A DNA stretch of 64,000 nucleotides from Bacillota bacterium (GTDB taxonomy: Bacteria > Bacillota > Clostridia > Oscillospirales > Acutalibacteraceae), in the NCBI GenBank assembly GCA_023410445.1, contig JAEYPT010000009.1, positions 248,001 through 312,000 on the forward strand. The letters run 5' to 3'. Below are positions 17,175-25,361 of this stretch, in pieces. The notes under the pieces are model-generated. The model searched no databases. It saw only the letters and a program-made list of their open reading frames with translations, and had not been told where the DNA came from. How positions within the stretch are numbered: position 1 is the stretch's first letter; each line of letters begins with the position of its first letter. The translations under genes were made by a program, and so were the position numbers.

Positions 17175-18446
17175 TCAACACGGCGGAAGAACCGCGTTCT
17201 GCAATTCTGCCGCAAAGTCATCCAGAAAGGTCTTTACCTTTTGCCGGTCACCCTCGGTCCCATATAGATTGACGCATAAAGTCGCTTCATCGTCGAATGT
17301 GGTTACCGATACCTGAAAGTTTGGAACATATTTGATGGATCCCGTCATATACGCGTCTTTGATTACGCATTTTCCGAAAATAAGCTTGTTTTTATCCAGA
17401 ATACCAATATTCGTAAGTGCAATCGGAGGATTGAAGAAATATTTTTTCAAAAGATTGTACGCGATTTTGTACGGGAATACGGTGAAAAGCTTTTCCAGAA
17501 GGGCAATATTTCGGACGCTTCCCCAATCGTTTTTCTGAAAATCCATTTGCTGTTTGACTTTTAAAAGCGTATCTTCAAAACCGTCTCCGATATCCGGGCC
17601 GACCGAACAGCAAATATTGGACATTAAATTGCAGATGCCTCCCGCCTGACGGTTTGGAAGAAACCTTCTAAGGTCGATGGCGCAGGGAAGGGGGGCGGCA
17701 TACCCGAACGTGCGGTACAGGACGCGCAGATTGGCTGCCAGTATCATGTCGTTGATGCTGGCCTGACGGCTTTTTGCATAGCTTTTGAAACAGCGGAACT
17801 GATCCTTGGGAATTTTCCGCATTTCAATAAAAGGATTGGAACGATCACCTTTAAAATCAAACTTCTGGTCTCCGTGGGGGTTCAGCTGGTTTTTGGTGCA
17901 GTAAATTTTGATTCGGTCTTTCACGGGATATGGTTTCAGAATCTGCCCAATGCTCCGGTCCCTCATTTTCGGGCCGATATGTATTTCTTCCTGTTTTTCG
18001 AGGCAAGTGTAAGCGCTGCTCAACGTATAGAGGACTTCCTTAAAACCCGCGGCATCACAGAGCATATGATTGATTAAAACGCAGAGCGTATCGGTCGTTC
18101 CGTTCCGGATCACACCGATTTTAAGCTGCGGCCCGTTTTCCAGATCGAGTTTCTGACAGAGAAAGCGTGGAACGACCGCTGCGGGATCGTCCGTTTCAAT
18201 AAGAGACACCATTTGCTCCGCAGTATGGCCGCGGTCAGCCCAGACGGGGCGGTGAGAATGGGATTTCTCGAATCCGCAGCAAACCAGAGGAAAGGCGTCC
18301 GCCAAAATGTCGACGGCCCGCTTGATCCGTGCAAGATCGAGTTCAGACGTAAACTCCGCGGCAAAATGGAGAACGTGATCGTTGATTTTCTTCACCTGAA
18401 ACAGGTGCTGCAGGATATCCCATGCTTCTGAATCGTAAGAATCCAT
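17175..18446 (-). CDS. Condensation-domain-like acyltransferase
   Basis: 423 residues related to the chloramphenicol-acetyltransferase/condensation superfamily, comparable to alcohol acetyltransferases and PapA-type proteins. The catalytic HxxxD is INHMLCDAAG near 134-143. N-terminal residues VLHFAAEFTSELD form the first beta strand; the later AIDLRRFLPNR and PIALTNIG segments fit the second lobe. It has no carrier-protein or adenylation partner, so the acyl donor and acceptor are unknown. It is divergent from a TetR regulator whose operators cover both promoters, which implies induction by a small molecule. Lower GC than neighbours is mild. Confidence 0.75.
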   Translation of the reverse strand: MDSYDSEAWDILQHLFQVKKINDHVLHFAAEFTSELDLARIKRAVDILADAFPLVCCGFEKSHSHRPVWADRGHTAEQMVSLIETDDPAAVVPRFLCQKLDLENGPQLKIGVIRNGTTDTLCVLINHMLCDAAGFKEVLYTLSSAYTCLEKQEEIHIGPKMRDRSIGQILKPYPVKDRIKIYCTKNQLNPHGDQKFDFKGDRSNPFIEMRKIPKDQFRCFKSYAKSRQASINDMILAANLRVLYRTFGYAAPLPCAIDLRRFLPNRQAGGICNLMSNICCSVGPDIGDGFEDTLLKVKQQMDFQKNDWGSVRNIALLEKLFTVFPYKIAYNLLKKYFFNPPIALTNIGILDKNKLIFGKCVIKDAYMTGSIKYVPNFQVSVTTFDDEATLCVNLYGTEGDRQKVKTFLDDFAAELQNAVLPPC

Positions 18447-18480
18447 TCTATCGTTTCTCCTTTATAAAAGGCTATACAAA

Positions 18481-18587
18481 ATTAGAATAATCATTCGAAT
18501 TTAGTATAGCCGATTTCTTTTCCTTGTCAATACTTTTTCGAATAATTATTCGAAATTATTGACAAGTAAGAGCCGGTATCCTAAAAT
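18481..18587. promoter_or_regulatory. Divergent promoters with TetR operators
   Basis: Two near-identical palindromes: TTCGAATAATTATTCGAA (18537-18554) and an imperfect copy ATTAGAATAATCATTCGAAT (18481-18500). Promoter to the right: TTGACA (18559) with a 17-nt spacer and TAAAAT. Promoter to the left: minus-strand TTGACA (18530-18525), 16-nt spacer, TATACT (18508-18503). One operator abuts the right -35, the other lies just downstream of the left start. This fits autorepression by the TetR protein plus repression of the acyltransferase. Confidence 0.85.
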
Positions 18588-18611
18588 TATGGGAAAGGGA
18601 GAAGGTTAAGA

Positions 18612-19232
18612 ATGGCGAAAAAAAGGGTTACCAGTAAATTCAGGCAGACCCGCAGCACCAATACGAAGCAGAAAATCATAGAAGCCGCCGAGGATTTCTT
18701 TTGCCAGAACGGATTTTACGGTTCATCGGTTCAAAGACTGGCCGCCGCCGCAAACGTGTCCATCGGAAGTTTTTACTTCTATTTTAAAGACAAAGATGAA
18801 CTTCTGTTGGAAGTTTACAAAAAGCAGAGCGAACGGTTTGTACAGACAATTGAACAAGAACTCGGCAAAATTGAGCAGTATCAGCAGAACCGAAAAGCCT
18901 GGCTCCGTGAATTTATTCAGAATGTTCTCAGCGCTTACGGGAATTCTGGAAAATTGCGGTTTGAGCTGAAAGCGCTTAATTATGAAAATCCTCAGATTGC
19001 CCTGCAGCGGAATTTGATCCGTGAGCGGACACTGGCACTGATGCTGGAGTCAATCGAGCGCTGTCCGATGATCAACGACCTGAAGATCAGACACCCACGG
19101 ACGGCACTTTTAATCACGATCGATCTGATGGATTCCGTTTATGACCGGCTGTCGTGTGAGAATCCGACGGGCGACCGGGAAGATATCCTGGAAGAATACG
19201 TGGACGCCGTCTATAAATACCTGCTTCTTTAG
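18612..19232 (+). CDS. TetR-family transcriptional regulator
   Basis: 206 residues. After a basic N-terminus the HTH is clear: TKQKIIEAAEDFFCQNGFYG (21-40), VQRLAAAANVSIGSFYFYFK (43-62), followed by a helical ligand-binding domain of about 140 residues. DNA binding to the two TTCGAAT-type palindromes in the divergent intergenic region is expected. The ligand is unknown; many such TetR proteins respond to toxic or hydrophobic molecules, consistent with an acyltransferase or modifying enzyme as target. The stop overlaps a convergent phosphoesterase gene by 4 bp. Confidence 0.9.
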   Translation: MAKKRVTSKFRQTRSTNTKQKIIEAAEDFFCQNGFYGSSVQRLAAAANVSIGSFYFYFKDKDELLLEVYKKQSERFVQTIEQELGKIEQYQQNRKAWLREFIQNVLSAYGNSGKLRFELKALNYENPQIALQRNLIRERTLALMLESIERCPMINDLKIRHPRTALLITIDLMDSVYDRLSCENPTGDREDILEEYVDAVYKYLLL

Positions 19233-20113
19233 ACCTCGTTTATTTTCCGGGGTCTGGCGATGGGCTCCTTGTCCACGTAGACCGACCGATCTTCTCTGGT
19301 TTTTACGTCCCATTTCACAAGCGTGAGCTCGGAGTTCACAATTTCAATGCAGGTGATGCAGTTCGGGTGAACACAGCTTCCGTCGTTGAAATATGGCTCC
19401 TCGCCTTCTTGAGGACACGTCGGCCGGTGAGTGTGACCGGCGACAACGATCTGGTGATTTTGCGCAACCCAGCCGATGATTTTCCGCTCCACCTTTTTCC
19501 GCTGATCGTAATTCTTTGCCGCACGCGTCGGGTCCTTGTAACCGAAAAATTCCAGCCTGCGCCAGACGGTGCGTGCGAGGAACCGGCAAGTCCGCCAGAG
19601 CATGTCGTTCAGCAGATCGCCCTGATGCCCGTGAATCAGCAGAATCTTTGTCTGAGACCCGGTTTCTTTGAGAATCAGTCCTTCATGTACCTGAATGCCT
19701 TCAAACAAAGGCTCATAGCGGTCAGCGTGGCTGTCGTAATAGCGACTGAGATGCTTCTTAACAAACGCCGGATATTTTTTGACAATGTCGTGGTTGCCGT
19801 AGATCATATAGAAGCGTTTTTCCATATAAAATGCATGGAGAAGGGCGAAAATGTCGGTGTAGACATTGCTAATTTCGTCGAAATGCTTGTTTTTCCAAAG
19901 CTCGTCGCTGTCGCCGAGATCGATATAGGTAAATCCGTTTTTGTAGTAGTATTTCAGCGCGCAGTAGTACAAATTCTGGTTGTGGATAAAATCGTCGACC
20001 CAGCTTCCGTCGCCCTTGTGGCAGTCGCTGATCAGGACGATTTTCGAGGACTCGTCAAAAGGAATTTCCATTGCGGTTCGGTATATTTTGTTCAGACGGC
20101 TGTAAGTGGACAT
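19229..20113 (-). CDS. Metallophosphoesterase
   Basis: 294 residues. Metal ligands of the calcineurin-like phosphoesterase family appear in order: LISDCHKGDG (near 27-36), LGDSDELW (near 64), YGNHDI (near 107), HGHQGD (near 165), and VAGHTHRP near 225. The first motif has Cys where many have Thr or Leu, but Asp and His are kept. It is expected to bind two metal ions and cleave phosphate mono- or diesters in the cytosol. The start at 20113 follows a weak GGAG site and begins the domain; a 36-residue longer reading lacks features. Function beyond the chemistry is unknown. Confidence 0.85.
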   Translation of the reverse strand: MSTYSRLNKIYRTAMEIPFDESSKIVLISDCHKGDGSWVDDFIHNQNLYYCALKYYYKNGFTYIDLGDSDELWKNKHFDEISNVYTDIFALLHAFYMEKRFYMIYGNHDIVKKYPAFVKKHLSRYYDSHADRYEPLFEGIQVHEGLILKETGSQTKILLIHGHQGDLLNDMLWRTCRFLARTVWRRLEFFGYKDPTRAAKNYDQRKKVERKIIGWVAQNHQIVVAGHTHRPTCPQEGEEPYFNDGSCVHPNCITCIEIVNSELTLVKWDVKTREDRSVYVDKEPIARPRKINEV

Positions 20114-20283
20114 AATTCTGCTCCGATAGCATAAAACTGCCGGAATGCGATGATAACCGGGTTCAGAGAAAAAGCCGGAATGTTCGGCTGGGTTGAACCC
20201 GATATCGTTCGGCGGTTTCATAAAATAGGGTTCGATTGAATTGTCCCGCGCACCGGAAACTGTGGCACGCGGGGCAAAAAAAC

Positions 20284-20712
20284 TTATTTACTTGAAACTG
20301 AGTTGCTGGAAACGGAGCCACCCGCTTGGCCGCCGGCAGATACTGTCCCAGAACCGACACCGGAACTGGTGCTCCCACTTTTGCCACCGGACTCCGCTCC
20401 GGAGATAGCGCTGGAAAGTGCACTGCCCGCTTTGCCGCCGGCAGATTCCGCACCGGAAATTGCACTGGAAAGTGCGCTGCCTGCTTTGCCGCCGATGGAT
20501 TCCGCACCGGAAACAGCGCCGGAAACGGTGCCGGAAAGTGCGCTCCCGGCTTTGCCGCCGGCGGATTCCAGACCGGAGACGGCACCCGAAACAACACCGT
20601 TAGCTCCGGAACTGCTGCCGGTACTTGTTTTTCTGCATCCGCTGCAGATCAACATAAGAAACGCCATTAAACAGATTACGGTCAGAACCATTGGAAAAGC
20701 TTTCTTTTTCAA
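20284..20712 (-). CDS. Ser/Gly/Ala-rich repeat lipoprotein
   Basis: 142 residues. A lipoprotein signal peptide (KKK, hydrophobic core, lipobox ending CSGC near residues 23-26) is followed by about three near-identical repeats of 18-22 residues based on GGKAGSALSSAISGAES, then a low-complexity tail. There is no recognisable fold and no catalytic residue. The mature protein is predicted to be an extracellular, membrane-tethered, flexible chain. Repeat number may vary between strains because the DNA copies are almost identical. Antisense reading frames here are also open but consist of prolines and are shadows. Confidence 0.65.
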   Translation of the reverse strand: MKKKAFPMVLTVICLMAFLMLICSGCRKTSTGSSSGANGVVSGAVSGLESAGGKAGSALSGTVSGAVSGAESIGGKAGSALSSAISGAESAGGKAGSALSSAISGAESGGKSGSTSSGVGSGTVSAGGQAGGSVSSNSVSSK

Positions 20713-20881
20713 GGCTTTGCCTCCTTTAATCTAATTTTTCTTTATGAATGAACGTTTTGAGTTCATACTATCTTCTCCAGAAACGGTTGGGCGATACATC
20801 TGGCTTTGCGAGCGCGCGGCGGGGCCGTTGACATTTTCTTCCCACGGGTGTAAATTAAATCCAAATCTTACATATTGACGG

Positions 20882-21187
20882 GTGAAAAGCTTGAAAACGG
20901 ACGACGGATTTCATGATGCGGGTCGATTTATCAATTTTGCAGTCATTGAGAAAAAAACCATCTTGTTTCCGCCGATGTCCACCTATTCCGGTGCGGAAAA
21001 GATCAAAGAGTACCTCCGCAATGCCCTGCGGGACGTGACGCGCTTTCATGAGGCGGATGCCCGGATTCATTCCATCGGCGGCAGTATCATCTATGACGCT
21101 CAGCGGCGAAAATACTATATTGCGCCCATCCGGGATTCGGAGCTCGACCGGCTGATTCGGGAACTTTCCGCAGAAAAGGCAGAATAG
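20882..21187 (+). CDS. Hypothetical protein, 101 aa
   Basis: A small protein with no family I recognise. It has a mixed alpha/beta pattern: hydrophobic strand FAVIEKKTILFPP, amphipathic helices with GAEKIKEYLRNALRD, and a late strand GGSIIYDAQRRKYYIAPI. The start is GTG at 20882 or TTG three codons later; no good ribosome site decides between them. Neighbours are unrelated. Codon use fits the chromosome. Confidence is that it is a gene, not a function. Confidence 0.5.
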   Translation: MKSLKTDDGFHDAGRFINFAVIEKKTILFPPMSTYSGAEKIKEYLRNALRDVTRFHEADARIHSIGGSIIYDAQRRKYYIAPIRDSELDRLIRELSAEKAE

Positions 21188-21268
21188 GACGCGTCAACCG
21201 ACGCCGATCGGCGGGAATGTTGTTGACAATAAAGAATAAAAGCTTCTTTACAAATCGATTGAAAATTC

Positions 21269-21296
21269 TTGATTTCCGGCAGTCCTGCTTTATAAT
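21269..21296 (+). promoter_or_regulatory. Sigma-A promoter upstream of an 86-aa ORF
   Basis: TTGATT, 16-nt spacer, TATAAT, 20 bp before the start codon at 21316. The short leader leaves little room for regulation. Confidence 0.65.
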
Positions 21297-21315
21297 AGGT
21301 GCAGGTGATGAACGA

Positions 21316-21576
21316 ATGAACGGTGCAGAAGAACTCTTGGCCTGCCAGGAATATTTTAAAAACAGCAAGTATCCGGCTGCAAACGACTTGGAAGACGTTT
21401 ATCGTTTTTACTGCCCGAAGGCCGACTTTCATCTTGATATTTCAAAGCGGGTTATGGAGTTTGCGTGCTACGATGCGGACGGCATGATCGGTATACAGAT
21501 CCGGCGCGTTTGTGCCGCTAAGTGCAGGTATTATCAGGAAACGGCCCGAAAATCAAAATTCATCGTGTTGAAATGA
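21316..21576 (+). CDS. Hypothetical protein, 86 aa
   Basis: An 86-residue unknown protein with three cysteines spread through it (CQEY, YCPK, AKCRYY). Helical N-terminus followed by a short strand-rich part; no signal peptide. ATG at 21316 was taken because a clear sigma-A promoter lies just upstream; a longer reading would include the promoter. It ends 41 bp before a lipoprotein gene and may share its transcript. No function can be proposed. Confidence 0.5.
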   Translation: MNGAEELLACQEYFKNSKYPAANDLEDVYRFYCPKADFHLDISKRVMEFACYDADGMIGIQIRRVCAAKCRYYQETARKSKFIVLK

Positions 21577-21617
21577 GAATCAAAAATTAAGAGACGCAGT
21601 AAAATCTGGAGGAAGCA

Positions 21618-22325
21618 ATGAAACGACTTTTGCTTGTTTTTATGAGTGCGGTATTTTTGATCCCGACGGCCTGCTCTCAGGCGGCTTCTCCGGTTTCCGC
21701 TTCCGGTGTTTCCTCCGAGGGGGCCGTTCGCCCGGTAACCTTCGACGCGGTGCCGGGCACTTCGGCAAGCTCAGCAGCCGCGGCCGGCGATACCGTGACG
21801 CTGCCCGGTTCGCTGTTTGTGGGGCAGAACCTCGACGACATCAAGGCGGACGCCCAAAAAAGCGGCGTTGAGAGCGCCGTTCAAAACAAGGACGGCTCCG
21901 TCACCTATAAAATGACGAAGGACGCCCACCAGCAGCTGCTCATCAATACCAGGCAGAAAACAATTCGGGCTCTGCAGGGATTCCAGAACAACAGTGATTT
22001 TCCGTTCATTCGCAATATCCTTTACAGCGATGATTTTTCGGAAATCACTTTGGTGGTCGACAAATCCCAGTACGACACAGTGAAAGGGTACGATGCGCTC
22101 TGCGATTCCTCGCTTTTATCGGGGATTGGAAGTGCGGTTTCCGCTTATCAGATCATCGGCGGCGCGGGTGCCGGGTCGGCAAAAACCACGCTGAGATACC
22201 GCGACCGGGAAACGAATCAGATGTTTAAAACGGCGCTTTATCCGATGGATTTGAAGAGTTCCGGCACCGCCGGCAGCTCTGCGGTAAGCTCCGGCGGTGT
22301 CAGCAGCGCTGTCGTCGGCGGCTGA
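21618..22325 (+). CDS. Lipoprotein of unknown function
   Basis: 235 residues. The signal peptide has RLLLVFMSAVFLIPTACS with a lipobox at residues 15-19, so the mature protein is anchored by Cys. A Ser/Ala-rich linker (about 20-65) leads to a compact domain beginning GDTVTLPGSLFVGQN and ending near 215, then a Ser/Gly-rich tail. The domain is not one I recognise. Ribosome site GGAGGAAG. Its overall plan (lipobox, flexible linker, domain) resembles the other lipoproteins of this region but sequences differ. Confidence 0.7.
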   Translation: MKRLLLVFMSAVFLIPTACSQAASPVSASGVSSEGAVRPVTFDAVPGTSASSAAAAGDTVTLPGSLFVGQNLDDIKADAQKSGVESAVQNKDGSVTYKMTKDAHQQLLINTRQKTIRALQGFQNNSDFPFIRNILYSDDFSEITLVVDKSQYDTVKGYDALCDSSLLSGIGSAVSAYQIIGGAGAGSAKTTLRYRDRETNQMFKTALYPMDLKSSGTAGSSAVSSGGVSSAVVGG

Positions 22326-22338
22326 CAGTTTATGGAGT

Positions 22339-22535
22339 AAGTACTTGACAAAATCTGCACAAAACTATAGACTGAATAAAATAAGGAAGCTCCAAAGAAC
22401 GGGCTCCGTTTCTGTTAATATTGAATAACACTGGAAAAACAGTTTTTGTATTCCGTTGTAGCATGATTCCTGATAGAAAACACTTTCCGTTATTTTCGTT
22501 TCTATGGGAAATAGCGGCAGGTGTTTTTTGTTATA
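22339..22535 (+). promoter_or_regulatory. Promoter and terminator-ending leader of the ABC importer operon
   Basis: Gene-free 220 bp. TTGACA at 22346 with -10-like TAGACT or TATAGA about 15-17 nt downstream. A leader of about 130 nt contains AT-rich sequence and ends in a hairpin (AACAC..CCGTTATTT pairing with AAATAGCGG..GTGTT, about 22478-22527) followed by TTTTTTG. The terminator sits before the first operon gene, which is the form of a transcriptional attenuator or riboswitch. No known aptamer was recognised. Confidence 0.5.
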
Positions 22536-22554
22536 GCTGAAGGGACGGTTGTGG

Positions 22555-23391
22555 ATGAGTCGAAAGAGAAGAATAATGTTGTCTGCTTTCCCGGCGGTGC
22601 TGGCGCTGATTTTGTTTTTTATCCTACCGCTGCTTTTGATTCTGGTTTCCTCTTTGCAGGCGGATGGTCTGAAATATTATCAAAAATTTTTCAGCGATGG
22701 GTTCTACCTGGATATTTTGTGGACAACGGTTTGGATTTCTCTTGCTGTGATGCTGATTACGCTGCTTGTGGGATATCCGACGGCCTATTATCTCGCGAGA
22801 ACGCAGTCGAAGTTTAAAAATCTGCTGATGATCGTTGTCATTTTTCCGTTCCTTGTCAGTTCCGTCGTACGGTCCTACGGCTGGATGGTTGTTTTGGGCA
22901 ACAACGGCCTGCTGAATCAGTTTCTGCTTGCCTGCGGTGTGATCCACAGTCCGCTTGTGATTATGAACACCAATAAGGCCGTCATTATCGGCCTGGTACA
23001 TCTGCTTTTGCCCTACATGATTTTTTCCGTTACCAGTATTCTGAACACCATCGATGATAATGTCGAATTGGCGGCGAGCAGTCTCGGATGCGGCCCTGTT
23101 GCGACTTTCTTTAAGGTCACACTTCCGCTCAGCTCTCCCGGCGCCATATCCGGCTGTATCATCGTTTTTATTTTAAGCATGACTTCTTACGTCACTCCTC
23201 AGTTGTTGGGCGGCTCCAAATTCCGTATGATGAGCACCATGATCTATCAGCAGATCAATGTCGAGTTTAACTGGAGCTTTGCCTGTGCGCTGAGCTATAT
23301 CCTCATGGGCATCATTCTGCTGTTCCTGGTGGTTTCGAATGTGATGACTTCGGGGCTGAACAAACGGGTTGGAGGTGAGAAACGTGAATGA
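22555..23391 (+). CDS. ABC transporter permease, polyamine type (PotB-like)
   Basis: 278 residues with six predicted membrane helices. The cytoplasmic coupling helix motif EAA is seen as ELAASSLGCGPVATFFKVTLP (about 175-195, in the EAAxxxGxxxxxxFxxVxLP form). It closely fits the PotB family of spermidine/putrescine importers. The ATG at 22555 was chosen; TTG two codons earlier also reads in. It overlaps the next permease gene by eight bases, so both are translated together. The operon continues with PotC, PotA and PotD-like genes. The real substrate is probably not certain from sequence. Confidence 0.8.
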   Translation: MSRKRRIMLSAFPAVLALILFFILPLLLILVSSLQADGLKYYQKFFSDGFYLDILWTTVWISLAVMLITLLVGYPTAYYLARTQSKFKNLLMIVVIFPFLVSSVVRSYGWMVVLGNNGLLNQFLLACGVIHSPLVIMNTNKAVIIGLVHLLLPYMIFSVTSILNTIDDNVELAASSLGCGPVATFFKVTLPLSSPGAISGCIIVFILSMTSYVTPQLLGGSKFRMMSTMIYQQINVEFNWSFACALSYILMGIILLFLVVSNVMTSGLNKRVGGEKRE

Positions 23392-24184
23392 GCGCAAACT
23401 GAACTTGCCTTTGAAAATTTTTGCGTGCCTTGTTTTTATTTTTCTGATGCTCCCCCTGATTGTCGTAATTCTGGCGTCGTTCAGTCCGACTGCCTTGGTC
23501 ATGTTTCCCCCGAAGGGCTTTTCTCTTACTTGGTACCAGAACATATTCAATTCTCAGACGAATTTCATGAGCGGCTTCGCCGACAGCATGCTGGTCGGCA
23601 TCACGGCGACGGTAATTGATGTTTTTCTGGGAATTACAGCGGCTTTGAGCGTCGGGCGCTACAAGTTTAAAGGCCGCTCGTTTCTTTCAGCACTTTTTTC
23701 GTCGCCGATGTATGTTCCTTCTATCACGTTCGCTTTCGTCCTTCTGCAAATCGGCAGCGCCGTCAACGGAATCTCTTCGTTTGTGCAGATTCTTGTGGGA
23801 CATGCCGTCATTATTTTCCCGTATATCGTGCGGAACGTTATTGCGACGCTTTCGGGCTACAACTGGGAACTGGAGGATGCGGCCGCAAGCCTAGGTGCTT
23901 CACCGATTCACACGTTTTTTCGGGTGACCCTGCCGATCATTCAGCCGGGTGTTATTTCAGGGGCGATTCTTGCCTTCCTGTTCTCCTTCGACGAAGCGGT
24001 GCTGAGCAATCTTCTCAGTTCCCCAACCTTTGTCACTCTGCCGGTCCGCATCATGAACTATATGGAGTTCTCGTTTGATCCGACGCTTGCGGCTATTTCA
24101 ACCATTCTAATTCTTCTGTCGCTTGCAATTACACTTACGGCCGAAAAATTTGTCGGACTAAAAATTATGTTTAAAGACCGGTAA
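23384..24184 (+). CDS. ABC transporter permease, polyamine type (PotC-like)
   Basis: 266 residues, six membrane helices, with the EAA coupling loop ELEDAAASLGASPIHTFFRV near 165-184. PotC partners PotB in the membrane as a heterodimer. Start GTG at 23384 has GGAGGTGA upstream and overlaps the potB end; a start five codons earlier has no ribosome site. It is followed after 44 bp by the ATPase gene. Family membership is good; substrate is not proven. Confidence 0.8.
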   Translation: MNERKLNLPLKIFACLVFIFLMLPLIVVILASFSPTALVMFPPKGFSLTWYQNIFNSQTNFMSGFADSMLVGITATVIDVFLGITAALSVGRYKFKGRSFLSALFSSPMYVPSITFAFVLLQIGSAVNGISSFVQILVGHAVIIFPYIVRNVIATLSGYNWELEDAAASLGASPIHTFFRVTLPIIQPGVISGAILAFLFSFDEAVLSNLLSSPTFVTLPVRIMNYMEFSFDPTLAAISTILILLSLAITLTAEKFVGLKIMFKDR

Positions 24185-24228
24185 CCGGGCGTTTTCCTCA
24201 TCAATGCAGAAAAAGAAAGGGTCGTACT

Positions 24229-25308
24229 ATGGCGGAATTGCTCATCTCCAATTTAACGAAAAAATTCGGCGATTTTACTGCGGTTAACGAGATATCATTT
24301 TCGGTTCAGGATGGGAAAATGATCGCTCTTCTTGGCGGCAGTGGCTGCGGGAAGACGACAACCCTGCGCATGATTGCGGGTTTTACCAGCCCGACCGGCG
24401 GCTCCATTCAGGTGGACGGGCGCGACATCGGCAAAATTCCGCCCTATAAGCGAAATATCGGCGTGTTCTTCCAGAATTACGCGTTGTTCCCGCATATGAC
24501 AACGTTTGACAATATCGCATTTGGCCTGAAGACGCGCAAGCTTCCGAAGGCGGAAATCCGCCGGAAAGTGACGGAAATGATCGCGCTCGTCAAGCTCCAG
24601 GGGATGGAAAAACGGTATCCGCGGGAGCTTTCCGGCGGCCAGCAGCAGAGGGTTGCCTTGGCCCGTGCGCTTGTGACGCAGCCCTCGCTTCTTTTGCTGG
24701 ACGAACCGCTTTCCAACCTTGATGCGAAGCTGCGGGTCGAAATGCAGGAAGAGATCAAGCGGATTCAGCGGGAGCTGAAAATCACCACGATTATTGTTAC
24801 GCACGATCAGGAAGAGGCAATTTCCCTCGCCGATGAAATTGTGGTCATGGAAGCGGGGAAGATTCATCAGATCGGAGACCCAAAAGAGGTGTTCGGTTTC
24901 CCGAAGGACCTGTTTGTTGCTGATTTTATGGGCTTTTCGAACTTCATTCACGGCACTCTGACCGCCAAAACGCAGACGGAAGCCTTCGTGGAATCTGCGG
25001 GAAAACGGGTGCGGGTCCTGTGCCCGGAGGGGAGTTCCTTTCCGGAAGGCGCAAAGGTGATTTTGACGATACGGCCGGAAAATATCTCAGTCAATGATGT
25101 CGAGGCCGAAGGTGCGAACGTTTACACGGGCACCATAACGTCTCTGATTTATAAGGGCACAACAACCCGGCTGGAGGTAAGCGGAGTGTTCGAGTCCCCA
25201 TTGTTTGTCAACCTTCACCGAGAGGTCCAACTGGAAGTCGGGCAAACGGTCAGCGTTGCGCTGGAGCCGGACGGGATTCGGATTTTCTCAGAAAATAATC
25301 GGGAATGA
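24229..25308 (+). CDS. ABC transporter ATPase, polyamine type (PotA-like)
   Basis: 359 residues. Walker A GGSGCGKTT (near 36-44), Q-loop FFQNYALFPHM, signature LSGGQQQRVA (near 137), Walker B LLLLDEPLSNLD (near 158-169), H-loop VTHDQEEA near 193, then a TOBE-type C-terminal domain (about 290-355). It energises the PotBC permease from the cytosol. All catalytic motifs are intact. Ribosome site AAAGAAAGGG. Length matches PotA. It ends by overlapping a possible early start of the binding-protein gene. Confidence 0.85.
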   Translation: MAELLISNLTKKFGDFTAVNEISFSVQDGKMIALLGGSGCGKTTTLRMIAGFTSPTGGSIQVDGRDIGKIPPYKRNIGVFFQNYALFPHMTTFDNIAFGLKTRKLPKAEIRRKVTEMIALVKLQGMEKRYPRELSGGQQQRVALARALVTQPSLLLLDEPLSNLDAKLRVEMQEEIKRIQRELKITTIIVTHDQEEAISLADEIVVMEAGKIHQIGDPKEVFGFPKDLFVADFMGFSNFIHGTLTAKTQTEAFVESAGKRVRVLCPEGSSFPEGAKVILTIRPENISVNDVEAEGANVYTGTITSLIYKGTTTRLEVSGVFESPLFVNLHREVQLEVGQTVSVALEPDGIRIFSENNRE

Positions 25309-25361
25309 AGCGTGGCATGGCTGCGATTTCATATAAATTTTGTGAAAAGCGAGTGTTGAGT

